Notes: generated by a model from the letters alone, not told the origin. A stretch of DNA of 64,000 nucleotides from Bacteroidota bacterium (GCA_002746305.1 NVWV01000010.1:108956-172955); one strand, 5' to 3'; shown: positions 19,704 through 27,196, counted from the stretch's first letter. Numbers and translations: made by a program.

Positions 19704-20894
19704 ATGAACGTAATCAATAAACTTTTTGTATTCTTATTCTCTATAACACTTTTAACAAACCTCTCCTCATGTAAGGATGATGAAGTTGAACCAAAGCCTC
19801 AAATTATTCAGGCGTTAGAACTCAACTGTGAAACAGTACCAGAAGATTCCACTTTAACCTTAGTCGACTTAGGACTAGAGGTGGATTATGTCTTAAACTG
19901 TATAGGCAAAGTAAGAGGTGATTTGATAATAGAACCTGGAGTTACAGTACAATTTGGCACTGATGCTGGTATAAAAGTAAGTGAAACTGGTTCCATACAA
20001 GTATTAGGAACGGCACAAGACCCGGTTGTTTTTACTGGTGAAGACCTTATACCGGGCTCATGGAAAGGCATTTTTATTGATAGTAAGGATGTTAAAAACA
20101 AGATAGAATATGCAACTGTAGAATATGCAGGTGGCGGATATTTTAACAGTAACGGAGATCTAGGAGGTGTAATAGTGTATAGCAATACACTATTAAATAT
20201 GAACAACACAACAATTTCACATAGTAAAGCTTATGGGTTTAATGCTAGTTATGGCGGAGATGAATTAGTTTTAAAAGATAACACGATTACAAATTGTAAT
20301 GTCCCGATGCTTGTATTACCTAATTATGTAGATGGCATGGATGGGGGAACTTATACTGGTAACAAGACGGATGCAATTTATGTAGCCAATGGGTTTACTA
20401 CTATAGATGCAACATGGAGAAATCTTGGTGTACCATATCATATTCTTGCACGCCTTGTTGTCTCTGCAGGAGGAGGTAAATTAACAATTAATCCGGGAGT
20501 TGTAATGGAATTTGGATTGAACGGAAGTTTGGAAGTTGCTGAAGGAGCATCAGGATCAAAACCTAGTTTAATTGCCGTTGGTACCGCACAAAACCCAATT
20601 TTGTTTACAGGTATAGACAAGGTAGAAGGTGCCTGGAAAGGTATTTGGTTTGACACGCCATCGGCTTTAAACGAGATAGGATTTGTAACCATAGAATATG
20701 CAAGTAATTCTGATCAATCTGGAGCCATTTACATGTGGTATGGTACAATTTTAAATGTTCACGATGTTCTATTTAAAGATATTAAAGAATGTGCAATACA
20801 CCAATATGTATCTAGTGCAGGAGACTCAAGTAACCTTACGACTAGCAATTTAAGTTTTGAGAATGTTGGTAGTACAACAATTTGTCAAAATTAA
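19704..20894 (+). CDS. Beta-helix-type surface lipoprotein
   Basis: 396 residues. The N-terminus is a lipoprotein signal with lipobox LSSC (Cys23), followed by an acidic KDDEVEP stretch, as in surface-exposed Bacteroidota lipoproteins. The rest is rich in short G/N/T-containing strands. Two similar halves can be seen: a GVxxxFGxxxxxxVxxxGS...GTAQxPVxFTG element at about residues 84-115 and again at about 265-300, each followed by WKGIxxDS/TP and a TVEYAG or TIEYAS segment. This pattern fits a right-handed parallel beta-helix; no catalytic residues were recognised. It is the first gene after the hybrid regulator and has its own promoter box. Ligand or polysaccharide binding is plausible but unproven. 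Confidence 0.8.
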   Translation: MNVINKLFVFLFSITLLTNLSSCKDDEVEPKPQIIQALELNCETVPEDSTLTLVDLGLEVDYVLNCIGKVRGDLIIEPGVTVQFGTDAGIKVSETGSIQVLGTAQDPVVFTGEDLIPGSWKGIFIDSKDVKNKIEYATVEYAGGGYFNSNGDLGGVIVYSNTLLNMNNTTISHSKAYGFNASYGGDELVLKDNTITNCNVPMLVLPNYVDGMDGGTYTGNKTDAIYVANGFTTIDATWRNLGVPYHILARLVVSAGGGKLTINPGVVMEFGLNGSLEVAEGASGSKPSLIAVGTAQNPILFTGIDKVEGAWKGIWFDTPSALNEIGFVTIEYASNSDQSGAIYMWYGTILNVHDVLFKDIKECAIHQYVSSAGDSSNLTTSNLSFENVGSTTICQN

Positions 20895-21007
20895 TAGTAG
20901 ATTACTTTTTATACAAATACGAGTATGAAGAGTAATCTTTAACTTTTGCAAAGTAAGCCTTCGAGCAAAGAGACATTTTTCTAGGAACTCTACAGGAAAT
21001 TAAAATT

Positions 21008-21616
21008 ATGAAAAAATCAATTTACACTTTACAAGTACTACTACTTATTTCTTGCATCTCACAAATATCATGTAATGATAAAGAAGAAACTATAGAACCT
21101 ATCACTATGCTTCCCTTTACAGGAGATATAGGTGATTACTACCAAGGTGGTACCGTTTTTTATATAGACAGCACAGGTATACATGGACTCATAGCGTCTG
21201 TACAAGACCTCACGGCTAAAGTACCATGGGGATGCTACGGTACTGTTCTAAGTGCACCGGATGGTGCACCAGCAGAGCCCATAGGATTAGGACTACAAAA
21301 TACAGAAGATATTTTACGGTTTTGCTTAGATAACGTAGGTACTGCAGCAGAAATCAGTTATAACCTAGATTACAATGGCTACGGGGATTGGTTTTTACCC
21401 TCAAAACAGGAACTTACCCAAATGTACAACAATAGAGTTTTAATAAATGCCACAGCAATTGCAAATAATGGCAAAGCCTTTGAGAATGGCGGCTACTGGA
21501 GTTCTACTGGTGCAGACCCTTCTATGTATGCTTATGTGTATTTGTTTCATGTAGACGATGTAGGGACAGATAGAAAAGATGCACTTAATTATGTGAGACC
21601 GGTACGAGCTTTTTAA
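21008..21616 (+). CDS. DUF1566-like lipoprotein
   Basis: 202 residues. The N-terminus is a lipoprotein-type signal peptide; either Cys16 (LLISC, the better lipobox) or Cys22 (QISC) could be the lipidated residue. The mature part matches the DUF1566/Lcl C-terminal pattern: GGTVFYID near the start, a YGDWFLPSKQEL motif around residues 122-135, GGYWSSTG, and a closing YVRPVRAF. This fold, related to C-type-lectin-like and FGE-like modules, is widespread in Bacteroidota surface proteins. Gaps of 27-32 nt to the following genes suggest one operon through 24361. Function not known. Confidence 0.82.
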   Translation: MKKSIYTLQVLLLISCISQISCNDKEETIEPITMLPFTGDIGDYYQGGTVFYIDSTGIHGLIASVQDLTAKVPWGCYGTVLSAPDGAPAEPIGLGLQNTEDILRFCLDNVGTAAEISYNLDYNGYGDWFLPSKQELTQMYNNRVLINATAIANNGKAFENGGYWSSTGADPSMYAYVYLFHVDDVGTDRKDALNYVRPVRAF

Positions 21617-21643
21617 CCATAACTTAGTTTACACGAAAAAAAA

Positions 21644-22144
21644 ATGAAACAATCTCTTATACTATCATTTCTTGTCTTTCTTGCAGCTATAGGCCTTACA
21701 TCTTGTAAAGGAGATGAGAGCAGTCCTAAGACCTCTAGTAATACCAGTTATTACTTCACCTGCAAAATAGATGGAGAGGAATTTGTTTCATCTTCAGAAT
21801 CATCAGTGGTCTCGTATGCAGCTGACTTTTCAGAATATTTTAACATACAAGGTATCGATGTTATGGGAAATAAGCTTTCGCTTACCTTACAAAGCCCTAC
21901 CCAAATTGGCACTTTTGAGACAGGTGACCCTGGCACGCCAACACAGACTATAGCAGCTCATTATGCTACACAGTCACCCGTAGAAAACTGGAGCACCAGA
22001 GATGATAATGGTAAGGGGACAATTATTGTATCTAAAAACACCGAAACCTACATGGAAGGAAGTTTTTCATTTACAGCTATGAATGCGATAGATAGCACCA
22101 CAAAAGTCTTTACAGAAGGTGAATTCAAGGTAAGAAAACTATAA
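21644..22144 (+). CDS. Small lipoprotein, DUF6252-like
   Basis: 166 residues with a clean lipobox LTSC (Cys21) and a following KGDESS acidic/serine linker. The mature domain has a FTCKIDGEEFVSS opening, then alternating strands and a GSFSFTAMNAIDS segment near the end. This layout (Cys, short linker, 'KIDG..F' start, 'GSFSFTA' finish) is typical of small Bacteroidota lipoproteins of the DUF6252 kind. No enzymatic motif is visible. It lies 27 nt after the DUF1566-like gene and 32 nt before the ELWxxDGT gene, probably co-transcribed. The family assignment is tentative; exported lipoprotein status is secure. Confidence 0.75.
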   Translation: MKQSLILSFLVFLAAIGLTSCKGDESSPKTSSNTSYYFTCKIDGEEFVSSSESSVVSYAADFSEYFNIQGIDVMGNKLSLTLQSPTQIGTFETGDPGTPTQTIAAHYATQSPVENWSTRDDNGKGTIIVSKNTETYMEGSFSFTAMNAIDSTTKVFTEGEFKVRKL

Positions 22145-22176
22145 CAATACTTTCTCAAACAAAAGAACATACTCAC

Positions 22177-23763
22177 ATGAAAATAATAATAATAATAATA
22201 GGATTTTTAACCTTCTTTTACTTAAACCTTGGAGCACAGACATTTGAAATGGTAAAGGACATAAACCCATCGGGAAACTCATTCACTCTTAATTTTCAAA
22301 ATGAAAATGATATTGTCAACTATAATGGTAAGCTCTATTTCAGGGCAACTGACGGAGCGAATGGCCAGGAACTTTGGGTGACTGATGGCACTGCTTCTGG
22401 CACTTCCTTGGTAAAGGACATATATCCTATGTCAGGATCCTTCCCTACAAACTTTACCGAATATAATGATAAACTCTATTTTAGGGCATCTGACGGAGTA
22501 AATGGTACTGAACTCTGGGTGACTGATGGTACTGCTTCTGGCACTTCCTTGGTAAAGGACATATACGACAAGGGTAGCTCATTAGTTGAATCCTTTACCG
22601 AATACAATGGTAAACTCTATTTTAGTGCATCTGACGGAATAAATGGTAGAGAACTCTGGGTAACTGATGGCACTTCATCGGGCACCTCCTTGCTAAAGGA
22701 CATAAACCCTATGGGAAGCTCATTCCCTTATGACTATACTGAATATAATGGTAGGCTATATTTTAGAGCATCTGATAGAACCAACAAGCCTGAACTCTGG
22801 GTGACTGATGGCACTACTGCAGGCACTTCTTTACTAAACTACATTAATCCCACGGGATATTCATCGCCTTCAAACCCTATCGAATTTAATGGCAATTTAT
22901 ATTTCCAAGGAAATGACGGAGTAAATGGCAAAGAACTTATGGTGACTGATGGAACTGCTTCAGGCACCTCCATAGTAAAGGACATAAACCCTACGGGAAG
23001 CTCATCCCCTGAATTATTTACCGAATACAATGATAAGCTCTATTTTCGGGCTACCGACGGAGTAAATGGAACTGAACTCTGGGTGACTGACGGTACTTTG
23101 TCTGGCACTTCCTTACTAAAGGATATAAATACCACAGGAAGCTCATCCCCTGAATTTTTTACCGAATACAATGGCAAGCTCTATTTTCAGGCTACTGACG
23201 GAATAAATGGAACTGAACTCTGGGTGACAGATGGCACTACTGCTGGTACTTCCTTGGTAAAGGACATAGACCCTAGTGGAAGCTCAAACCCTTTGTACCT
23301 TACCGAATACCATGACAAGCTCTATTTTAAGGCCAATAATGAATTATGGAAGACCGATGGTACTACAGCGGGCACACAAAAAGTACAGCCCGATATTGCT
23401 CCTAATTCTTCTCCATTATCAGGTTGTTATAAATTAATAAAATACGATGGGTCTCTTTACTTTGCTGCCAATTACAACTCCAATGGAAATGAGCTATGGA
23501 AATTAACCACCAAATCGTTATCTGTTAATGGATTACCATCTATTGATTTTAGTATTTACCCAAATCCTACCAACGGACTACTGGAGATAGAATCCTCAGA
23601 AAAAATAAGCAGTATACATATATTGGATGCTACAGGCCGAGAAATGATTCATATAGCTAAACCCACTCTTCAACTTAATGTGACACATTTACCCTCAGGC
23701 CTTTACTTTTTTCAAATATTTACTCAAAAGGGGATGGCTACCAAAATATTCATCAAACAATAA
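22177..23763 (+). CDS. ELWxxDGT-repeat secreted protein with T9SS sorting domain
   Basis: 528 residues. The signal peptide (1-21) contains six consecutive Ile codons, all ATA. The body holds eight tandem ~47-residue repeats built around ELWVTDGTxxGTSLVKDI, each followed by a YNGKLYFxAxDG segment; this is the ELWxxDGT/hyalin-like repeat expected to form a beta-propeller or solenoid. The copies are also very similar at nucleotide level. One copy has ELM instead of ELW, and the eighth is degenerate (ELWKTDGT). The C-terminal ~70 residues are a T9SS type A domain (FSIYPNPTNGLLEIES ... GLYFFQI ... KIFIKQ). It sits in a likely operon with the two lipoproteins and the barrel-like protein. Probable surface adhesin or structural protein. 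Confidence 0.9.
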   Translation: MKIIIIIIGFLTFFYLNLGAQTFEMVKDINPSGNSFTLNFQNENDIVNYNGKLYFRATDGANGQELWVTDGTASGTSLVKDIYPMSGSFPTNFTEYNDKLYFRASDGVNGTELWVTDGTASGTSLVKDIYDKGSSLVESFTEYNGKLYFSASDGINGRELWVTDGTSSGTSLLKDINPMGSSFPYDYTEYNGRLYFRASDRTNKPELWVTDGTTAGTSLLNYINPTGYSSPSNPIEFNGNLYFQGNDGVNGKELMVTDGTASGTSIVKDINPTGSSSPELFTEYNDKLYFRATDGVNGTELWVTDGTLSGTSLLKDINTTGSSSPEFFTEYNGKLYFQATDGINGTELWVTDGTTAGTSLVKDIDPSGSSNPLYLTEYHDKLYFKANNELWKTDGTTAGTQKVQPDIAPNSSPLSGCYKLIKYDGSLYFAANYNSNGNELWKLTTKSLSVNGLPSIDFSIYPNPTNGLLEIESSEKISSIHILDATGREMIHIAKPTLQLNVTHLPSGLYFFQIFTQKGMATKIFIKQ

Positions 23764-23791
23764 CTCAACTAGTAATAAAAGACTAAAAAGC

Positions 23792-24361
23792 ATGAAAAAA
23801 ATAGGACTTTGTACAGTATTTTTACTTGTAGCTACGCTAAGTATAGCACAAGAGTTTAGTCAAAAGGATATTATGGTTAGCCCTGGATTGGGACTTGGGC
23901 TTTATGGTGTAGGTTATGGCATAGGATTTACGGTTCCCCTTCACGTAAATGTAGATGTAGGTGTTTCCGACTATGTAAGTGTAGGTGGGTATGCTGCATA
24001 CTGGAAAAAGACGTGGGATTACTCATTCTCAGGTCAATATAAATTTACGTCTACCCACATAGGAGTAAGAGGCACATTTCACTGGGGAAAGTTCCTGTCC
24101 GAAGATATGGAATTGGACATTATCCCAGACAAAACTGATCTGTATGCTACTTTTTGGGGTGGATATAATATCCGAAGTGCTAAATGGAAAGATAATGGGG
24201 GAACTGTTATAAATAATAAAGATCTAGGTTGGAACAATAGACTAAGGGCCGGGGCACAAATAGGAGCTAGGTATTTCATCAAAGACAACATTGCCATTTT
24301 TGCTGAGTGGGGAGGCACTCCTACTGCGTACTCTAACTGGGGACTCACGTTTAGATTCTAG
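23792..24361 (+). CDS. Small outer-membrane beta-barrel-like protein
   Basis: 189 residues with a signal peptide (1-19, ending IAQ). The mature part consists of alternating aromatic/glycine-rich strands: LGLGLYGVGYGIGFTVP, VSVGGYAAYWKK, THIGVRGTFHWGK, LYATFWGGYNI, RAGAQIGARYF. It ends in LTFRF, and a terminal Phe is typical of proteins inserted by the BAM complex. A barrel of about eight strands would fit the length. No specific family was recognised. It is the last gene of the exported cluster that follows the hybrid regulator, 28 nt after the ELWxxDGT gene. It may serve as an outer-membrane partner of the neighbouring lipoproteins, but that is inference. Confidence 0.75.
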   Translation: MKKIGLCTVFLLVATLSIAQEFSQKDIMVSPGLGLGLYGVGYGIGFTVPLHVNVDVGVSDYVSVGGYAAYWKKTWDYSFSGQYKFTSTHIGVRGTFHWGKFLSEDMELDIIPDKTDLYATFWGGYNIRSAKWKDNGGTVINNKDLGWNNRLRAGAQIGARYFIKDNIAIFAEWGGTPTAYSNWGLTFRF

Positions 24362-24843
24362 TATCTAGATGGTGCTATAGGGATGTGAGGCACAAGGAAT
24401 ATTCGAAGGAGTTTAGATCCTATACTCGAAATAGTAGGGTCATTAGTGTTGTCACCAAACAACCTATATTATCATTACTTGCGATCTTCAAAACCCTTGA
24501 TTACTGAGGTCTCCAAAATATTGTTGAAGTTTTAGATTTCAATCTCTCGATTCAGGTGCCATCAGTGTTGTAGGTGATGGTAACCATCACCCGAAAAATT
24601 TCTAAAAAGTCATCCTTTATATTGATTATCAATATTTTAAAATCTAGTTTTTATCCAACTCTTCCTTTAACATTACTGTTTTGAGGTTCTATTTTTTTAG
24701 GAACTTTATTTCTGCCGTTTTCGATTCGTTGTATAATCGAATCCAGTAAAGACCGTCAGAATGCCCTAATCATAACAGCAGTAAAACTACTGAGAGAGAG
24801 ATACACGAGTTTTAACTAAAAATAACAAGACTCTAAAGAGTCC

Positions 24844-24873
24844 TTGAGACTTGTTACAAAAATCCTATTTTTG
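24844..24873 (+). promoter_or_regulatory. Promoter-like TTG-N19-TATTTTTG
   Basis: Both elements of the Bacteroidota housekeeping promoter are present at accepted spacing: TTG at 24844-24846 and TATTTTTG at 24866-24873. The predicted transcript would start near 24880, ahead of a 34-codon ORF and about 130 nt before the gene at 25013. Confidence 0.4.
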
Positions 24874-24888
24874 AGTAATAATATAAAA

Positions 24889-24993
24889 ATGCACGATTCC
24901 CAATCCTCGTTCAGATCATATAAAGTAGATGATGAGACTGTCGTACATAGTAAAAATATACGACATGATGTATTGGAGTTGCGTATATACTAA
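24889..24993 (+). CDS. Possible 34-residue small protein
   Basis: An ATG-to-TAA ORF of 34 codons, 15 nt downstream of a promoter-like sequence. The peptide starts MHDSQSSFRSYKVDDE, is hydrophilic and has no signal or TM. The only support is its position after the promoter; it may equally be untranslated leader of the gene at 25013. Confidence 0.2.
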   Translation: MHDSQSSFRSYKVDDETVVHSKNIRHDVLELRIY

Positions 24994-25012
24994 TGTTGTG
25001 GCCTATTAAAAA

Positions 25013-25714
25013 ATGAAGAAAAAGAAAAAGATCATCATTGGAATATTGATTTTGGTTCTTGGCGGACTATTGTTCTTTGAAGGACGTAGGATTACTTTTT
25101 CAATTGAGTGTATATCAGCTGAGACAGAGTTGCAAAAGAACTTTGAAGAAAAGAAGTTTGATTTTTTTGAACTCGCCAAGTTTACCAAAAACACTTCCCC
25201 TCTTCAATTTGACTTCCATTCAGGCGACACAATTTATATGACATTTCAAGACTCATCAATCTATTACGTAGACTTTTTTATTGATAGCATATACTCAATC
25301 AGACCAGAGACAAAATTGGAATTCCTAATTGATGAAGATGGATGCTTAGGAGTTGTCGACTCAGACACAGTGAAAGTTTGCAACAACAATTGGCGAGTTC
25401 AATTTTACGGACATTACAAAGACAAAAGAATTGACCAACTTCTAAGCTATTATGGTTGGACTCGACATGACTTTGAGAGCCTTGTTGAGCAAGTACAAGA
25501 ACTAAACTGTGATGGTTTCACAAACAGCAAAAATCACTTTGGACTGAATTATAAAACAGTTTCTTATTACAACAATGACTTTTTACACTGTTTTGGACAT
25601 GGGGACGGGTACTTTGGATATTTATACACTACTCAACCAGACAGCTTTTATGGGCTGAGTAGTTTAAAGAAATTGGAAAACAACTATTATGGAATTGAAG
25701 GTTGGAACTTTTAA
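25013..25714 (+). CDS. Membrane-anchored protein of unknown function
   Basis: 233 residues. The N-terminus is KKKKK followed by an uncleaved-looking hydrophobic stretch (IIIGILILVLGGLLFF, about residues 7-22), so the protein is probably a single-pass type II membrane protein with a ~210-residue periplasmic domain. The domain is rich in aromatic and acidic residues, with a few Cys (IECIS, DEDGCLG, VCNNN, LNCDG) and a C-terminal YFGYLYTTQPDSFYG segment. No family was recognised. The gene is isolated: 651 nt upstream and 261 nt downstream have no intact gene. It borders the degraded tRNA-Met zone and could be accessory DNA. Confidence 0.65.
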   Translation: MKKKKKIIIGILILVLGGLLFFEGRRITFSIECISAETELQKNFEEKKFDFFELAKFTKNTSPLQFDFHSGDTIYMTFQDSSIYYVDFFIDSIYSIRPETKLEFLIDEDGCLGVVDSDTVKVCNNNWRVQFYGHYKDKRIDQLLSYYGWTRHDFESLVEQVQELNCDGFTNSKNHFGLNYKTVSYYNNDFLHCFGHGDGYFGYLYTTQPDSFYGLSSLKKLENNYYGIEGWNF

Positions 25715-25740
25715 AAAATAAAAAAAAAGGTCCCAACAAC

Positions 25741-25759
25741 TATATATATATATATATAT
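25741..25759. repeat. TA dinucleotide microsatellite
   Basis: Nine TA units plus T (19 nt), 26 nt after the stop of the preceding gene. A simple-sequence tract prone to slippage; no coding sequence crosses it. Confidence 0.9.
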
Positions 25760-25854
25760 CAAAGATCCGCTTAAAACCAAAGCACTGGCCGAGCTCCTTG
25801 TCATATACATGTTACATTAATTTAAGAGATAGCGTTTTAAAAATTAAGTAAATT

Positions 25855-25898
25855 AAAAAGAGGACCTGGCAAAAGCCAAATCCTCTTTTTAAAGTAGC
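25855..25898 (-). repeat. 44-nt direct repeat, copy 1: tRNA-Met terminator plus last bases of tRNA
   Basis: Identical over 44 nt to 27083-27126, where the same sequence is the terminator and the last four bases of tRNA-Met (three acceptor-strand bases and the discriminator). Here the tRNA body is missing. The copy contains a 16-bp stem with a 4-nt loop and A/T runs on both flanks, so it can work as an intrinsic terminator. It lies 78 nt beyond the stop of the truncated Wza-like gene. Confidence 0.9.
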
Positions 25899-25975
25899 CC
25901 CTAGTATCCTTATGTCTAACTTTTTTATTTACTAAAATACTTGTTATCAATGCTGTCTGCCCGAAACTGCTAACA

Positions 25976-26455
25976 CTAATGGGTTCTAGCAGTTTTTAGA
26001 TCTATTGTTACCTGATCGTCCGAGTATCGGTAAGCCGTTTTAAACCGTTTAATGATAATTTCCTTAGCTTGTTCTAGGGTTACACCTTTCAAATAAATCT
26101 TAGGTATACTACTAGGGCGGATAAAACCATCCTTGTCAATCTGGTATACCAAATAAGCTTGAGATATCCCAACAATATTAACAGCAATTTCATCTCCAGC
26201 GTCTAGTACATAGTTCCTAGGAATCTTTCCAGTAGAACTTCCTTGATAAACCTCTGCACTCTGTACATTGCTACGATAAATTTTATCCAGTGATACTCGC
26301 TTATGCTTCAGAACTTTGGCAAATGAGTCAGCTTTGGACACTTGTTCACGTTGCCCAATAGATTCCATATTTTTAGTAGTGTCATCATCATGAGCAAAAC
26401 CACAATACGTGCTTAATATCAGTGCTATAAGTACTATTCCCTTTTTTAATAACAT
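25976..26455 (-). pseudogene. Truncated polysaccharide export (Wza-like) outer-membrane protein
   Basis: 159 residues: a signal peptide (about 1-22), a helical segment, then the start of a Poly_export domain (NYVLDAGDEIAVNIVG, GFIRPSSIPKIYLKGVTLEQAKEII). The reading frame stops just after DLKTARTH, where full-length family members continue with SLBB domains; Bacteroidota homologues are usually several hundred residues longer. The remaining piece lacks the SLBB and C-terminal transmembrane parts, so it is unlikely to form an export channel. The break is 78 nt from a duplicated tRNA-Met 3' end, suggesting that recombination removed the rest. No adjacent capsule genes remain. Confidence 0.75.
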
Positions 26456-26506
26456 ATAAAATTTTGATTAAGTAAGTTCTTTTTATTATACGTTAATTCC
26501 TTTGAG

Positions 26507-26693
26507 TCATCTTGCTGGAGCTGGTTGATTGGCACCTTCAATGTAAATTTCATCTTTCACAGGTACGTATATTATGATACCAAAAGTAGATCTTCTATAA
26601 GAACAAGAGCAATCTTAACGGTAAACTCCTCATTTTTCTTGATGAGTAACCCATAGGGGCCTTAAGCCAAATTTTATCGCATATAACTACCAT
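26507..26693 (-). pseudogene. Decayed gene fragment with apparent frameshifts
   Basis: On the minus strand three short overlapping frames read as one degraded coding sequence: DKIWLKAPMG, then LIKKNEEFTVKIALVLIED, then STFGIIIYVPVKDEIYIEG ending at TGA (26507-26509). Each change of frame happens where the previous frame is about to stop. No family was recognised. Its stop is about 50 nt before the start of the truncated Wza-like gene, in the same direction. This may be chance, but the amino-acid character looks coding. Confidence 0.35.
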
Positions 26694-26952
26694 ACTATCA
26701 GATGTTTAATGATTCAAGATCACTAATCTAACAGAAATTAAATAGGTCAATAAATCATAATTCCACTTCGAAAAATCTGAATCTTAAAAACCTATTCGGT
26801 TCTGTCGCATTAATTTGATAAAAATAGTAACGTGATAGATTTGCTTGTGATTATGTATAAGCACCACAGATATCCAAGAGCCATAATTCTTCAAGTGGTA
26901 CATTTTAAATCGAGATTTACTTTGAGCTAAGAGCACCCTAAAATTAAGGAAT

Positions 26953-26980
26953 AAAAAAGCTGTCCACGGATGGACAGCTT
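26953..26980 (-). terminator. Strong intrinsic terminator
   Basis: Perfect inverted repeat AAGCTGTCCA / TGGACAGCTT with loop CGGA (plus-strand reading). On the minus strand it is followed by six T, so it terminates leftward transcription. No intact gene reads into it except possibly read-through from tRNA-Met. Confidence 0.7.
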
Positions 26981-27037
26981 TGTAGTGGGAAGCCTCGCCT
27001 ACAGTGCCTTTCGGCAGACAAGTAGAATCCCTCCTAC
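26953..27037 (-). ncRNA. Candidate structured RNA with intrinsic terminator
   Basis: Read on the minus strand, 27037-26982 forms a 56-nt nested hairpin. The outer pairs are GTAG/CTAC and GGGA/TCCC, the inner pairs CTAC/GTAG and TGCC/GGCA, closed by a GAAA tetraloop. It is followed at once by a perfect 10-bp stem with a 4-nt loop (26957-26980) and a run of six T: a strong intrinsic terminator. It lies just beyond the tRNA-Met terminator in the same direction. It could be a small RNA, a REP-like palindromic element or a remnant of a neighbouring RNA gene. There is no promoter evidence. Confidence 0.35.
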
Positions 27038-27082
27038 GCTTCTCTTCGGGGGATAGACTTCGATTATGTACCGCTCTAAATA

Positions 27083-27118
27083 AAAAAGAGGACCTGGCAA
27101 AAGCCAAATCCTCTTTTT
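27083..27118 (-). terminator. Intrinsic terminator of tRNA-Met
   Basis: A 16-bp hairpin (two G.U pairs when read on the minus strand) with loop TTTT, ending in a T-run on the minus strand, 5 nt after the tRNA discriminator base. A textbook position for tRNA termination. Confidence 0.8.
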
Positions 27119-27126
27119 AAAGTAGC
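27083..27126 (-). repeat. 44-nt direct repeat, copy 2, overlapping tRNA-Met 3' end
   Basis: The intact copy of the repeat at 25855-25898. The identity extends from the terminator into the last four bases of tRNA-Met (27123-27126) and stops there. Tandem copies of this kind are what integration at a tRNA 3' end, or recombination between duplicated tRNA genes, leaves behind. The copies are 1228 nt apart in the same orientation. Confidence 0.9.
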
Positions 27127-27196
27127 GGGAAGCAGAATCGAACTGCCGACCTCTGGGTTATGAATCCAACGCTCTAACCATCTGAGCTATCCCGCC
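27123..27196 (-). tRNA. tRNA-Met (CAT)
   Basis: The minus strand folds as a cloverleaf. Acceptor strand is GGCGGGA / TCCCGCT with G1.U72. U8 and A9 are present, the D stem is GCTC/GAGC, the anticodon loop is TTCATAA (anticodon CAT), and the T loop TTCGATT sits on a GGCAG/CTGCT stem. The discriminator is A73 and CCA is not encoded. The anticodon stem has an A.C mismatch at 31-39. CAT could also be a tRNA-Ile2 after lysidine modification, but the first base pair and discriminator do not settle this, so Met is the default. Confidence 0.9.

Larger units (their letters stand above)
24362..25012. other. 651-nt intergenic region with palindrome and orphan promoter-like sequence
   Basis: No long ORF. 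Two structures stand out. One is a perfect 9-bp inverted repeat around a single central base at 24573-24591 (GGTGATGGTAACCATCACC). The other is a promoter-like TTG-N19-TATTTTTG at 24844-24873, followed by a 34-codon ORF at 24889-24993. The palindrome lacks a T-run, so an operator or decayed terminator is as likely as a terminator. Confidence 0.5.

Noticed and set aside
16713..24361. Polysaccharide utilisation locus
   Set aside because: A hybrid regulator and lipoproteins are present but no SusC-like TonB-dependent receptor, SusD or glycoside hydrolase.
25741..25759. TA tract as origin, CRISPR or promoter element
   Set aside because: Only a 19-nt dinucleotide tract; no spacers, DnaA boxes or neighbouring cas or replication genes.
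26784..27107. Open frame of 107 codons on the minus strand across the terminator and hairpin region
   Set aside because: It spans an intrinsic terminator, the structured hairpin and half of the tRNA terminator, and its composition follows those elements; better explained as non-coding.
25855..27126. Active integrative element bounded by the 44-nt repeats
   Set aside because: No integrase, recombination directionality factor or intact cargo lies between the copies; at most a scar.
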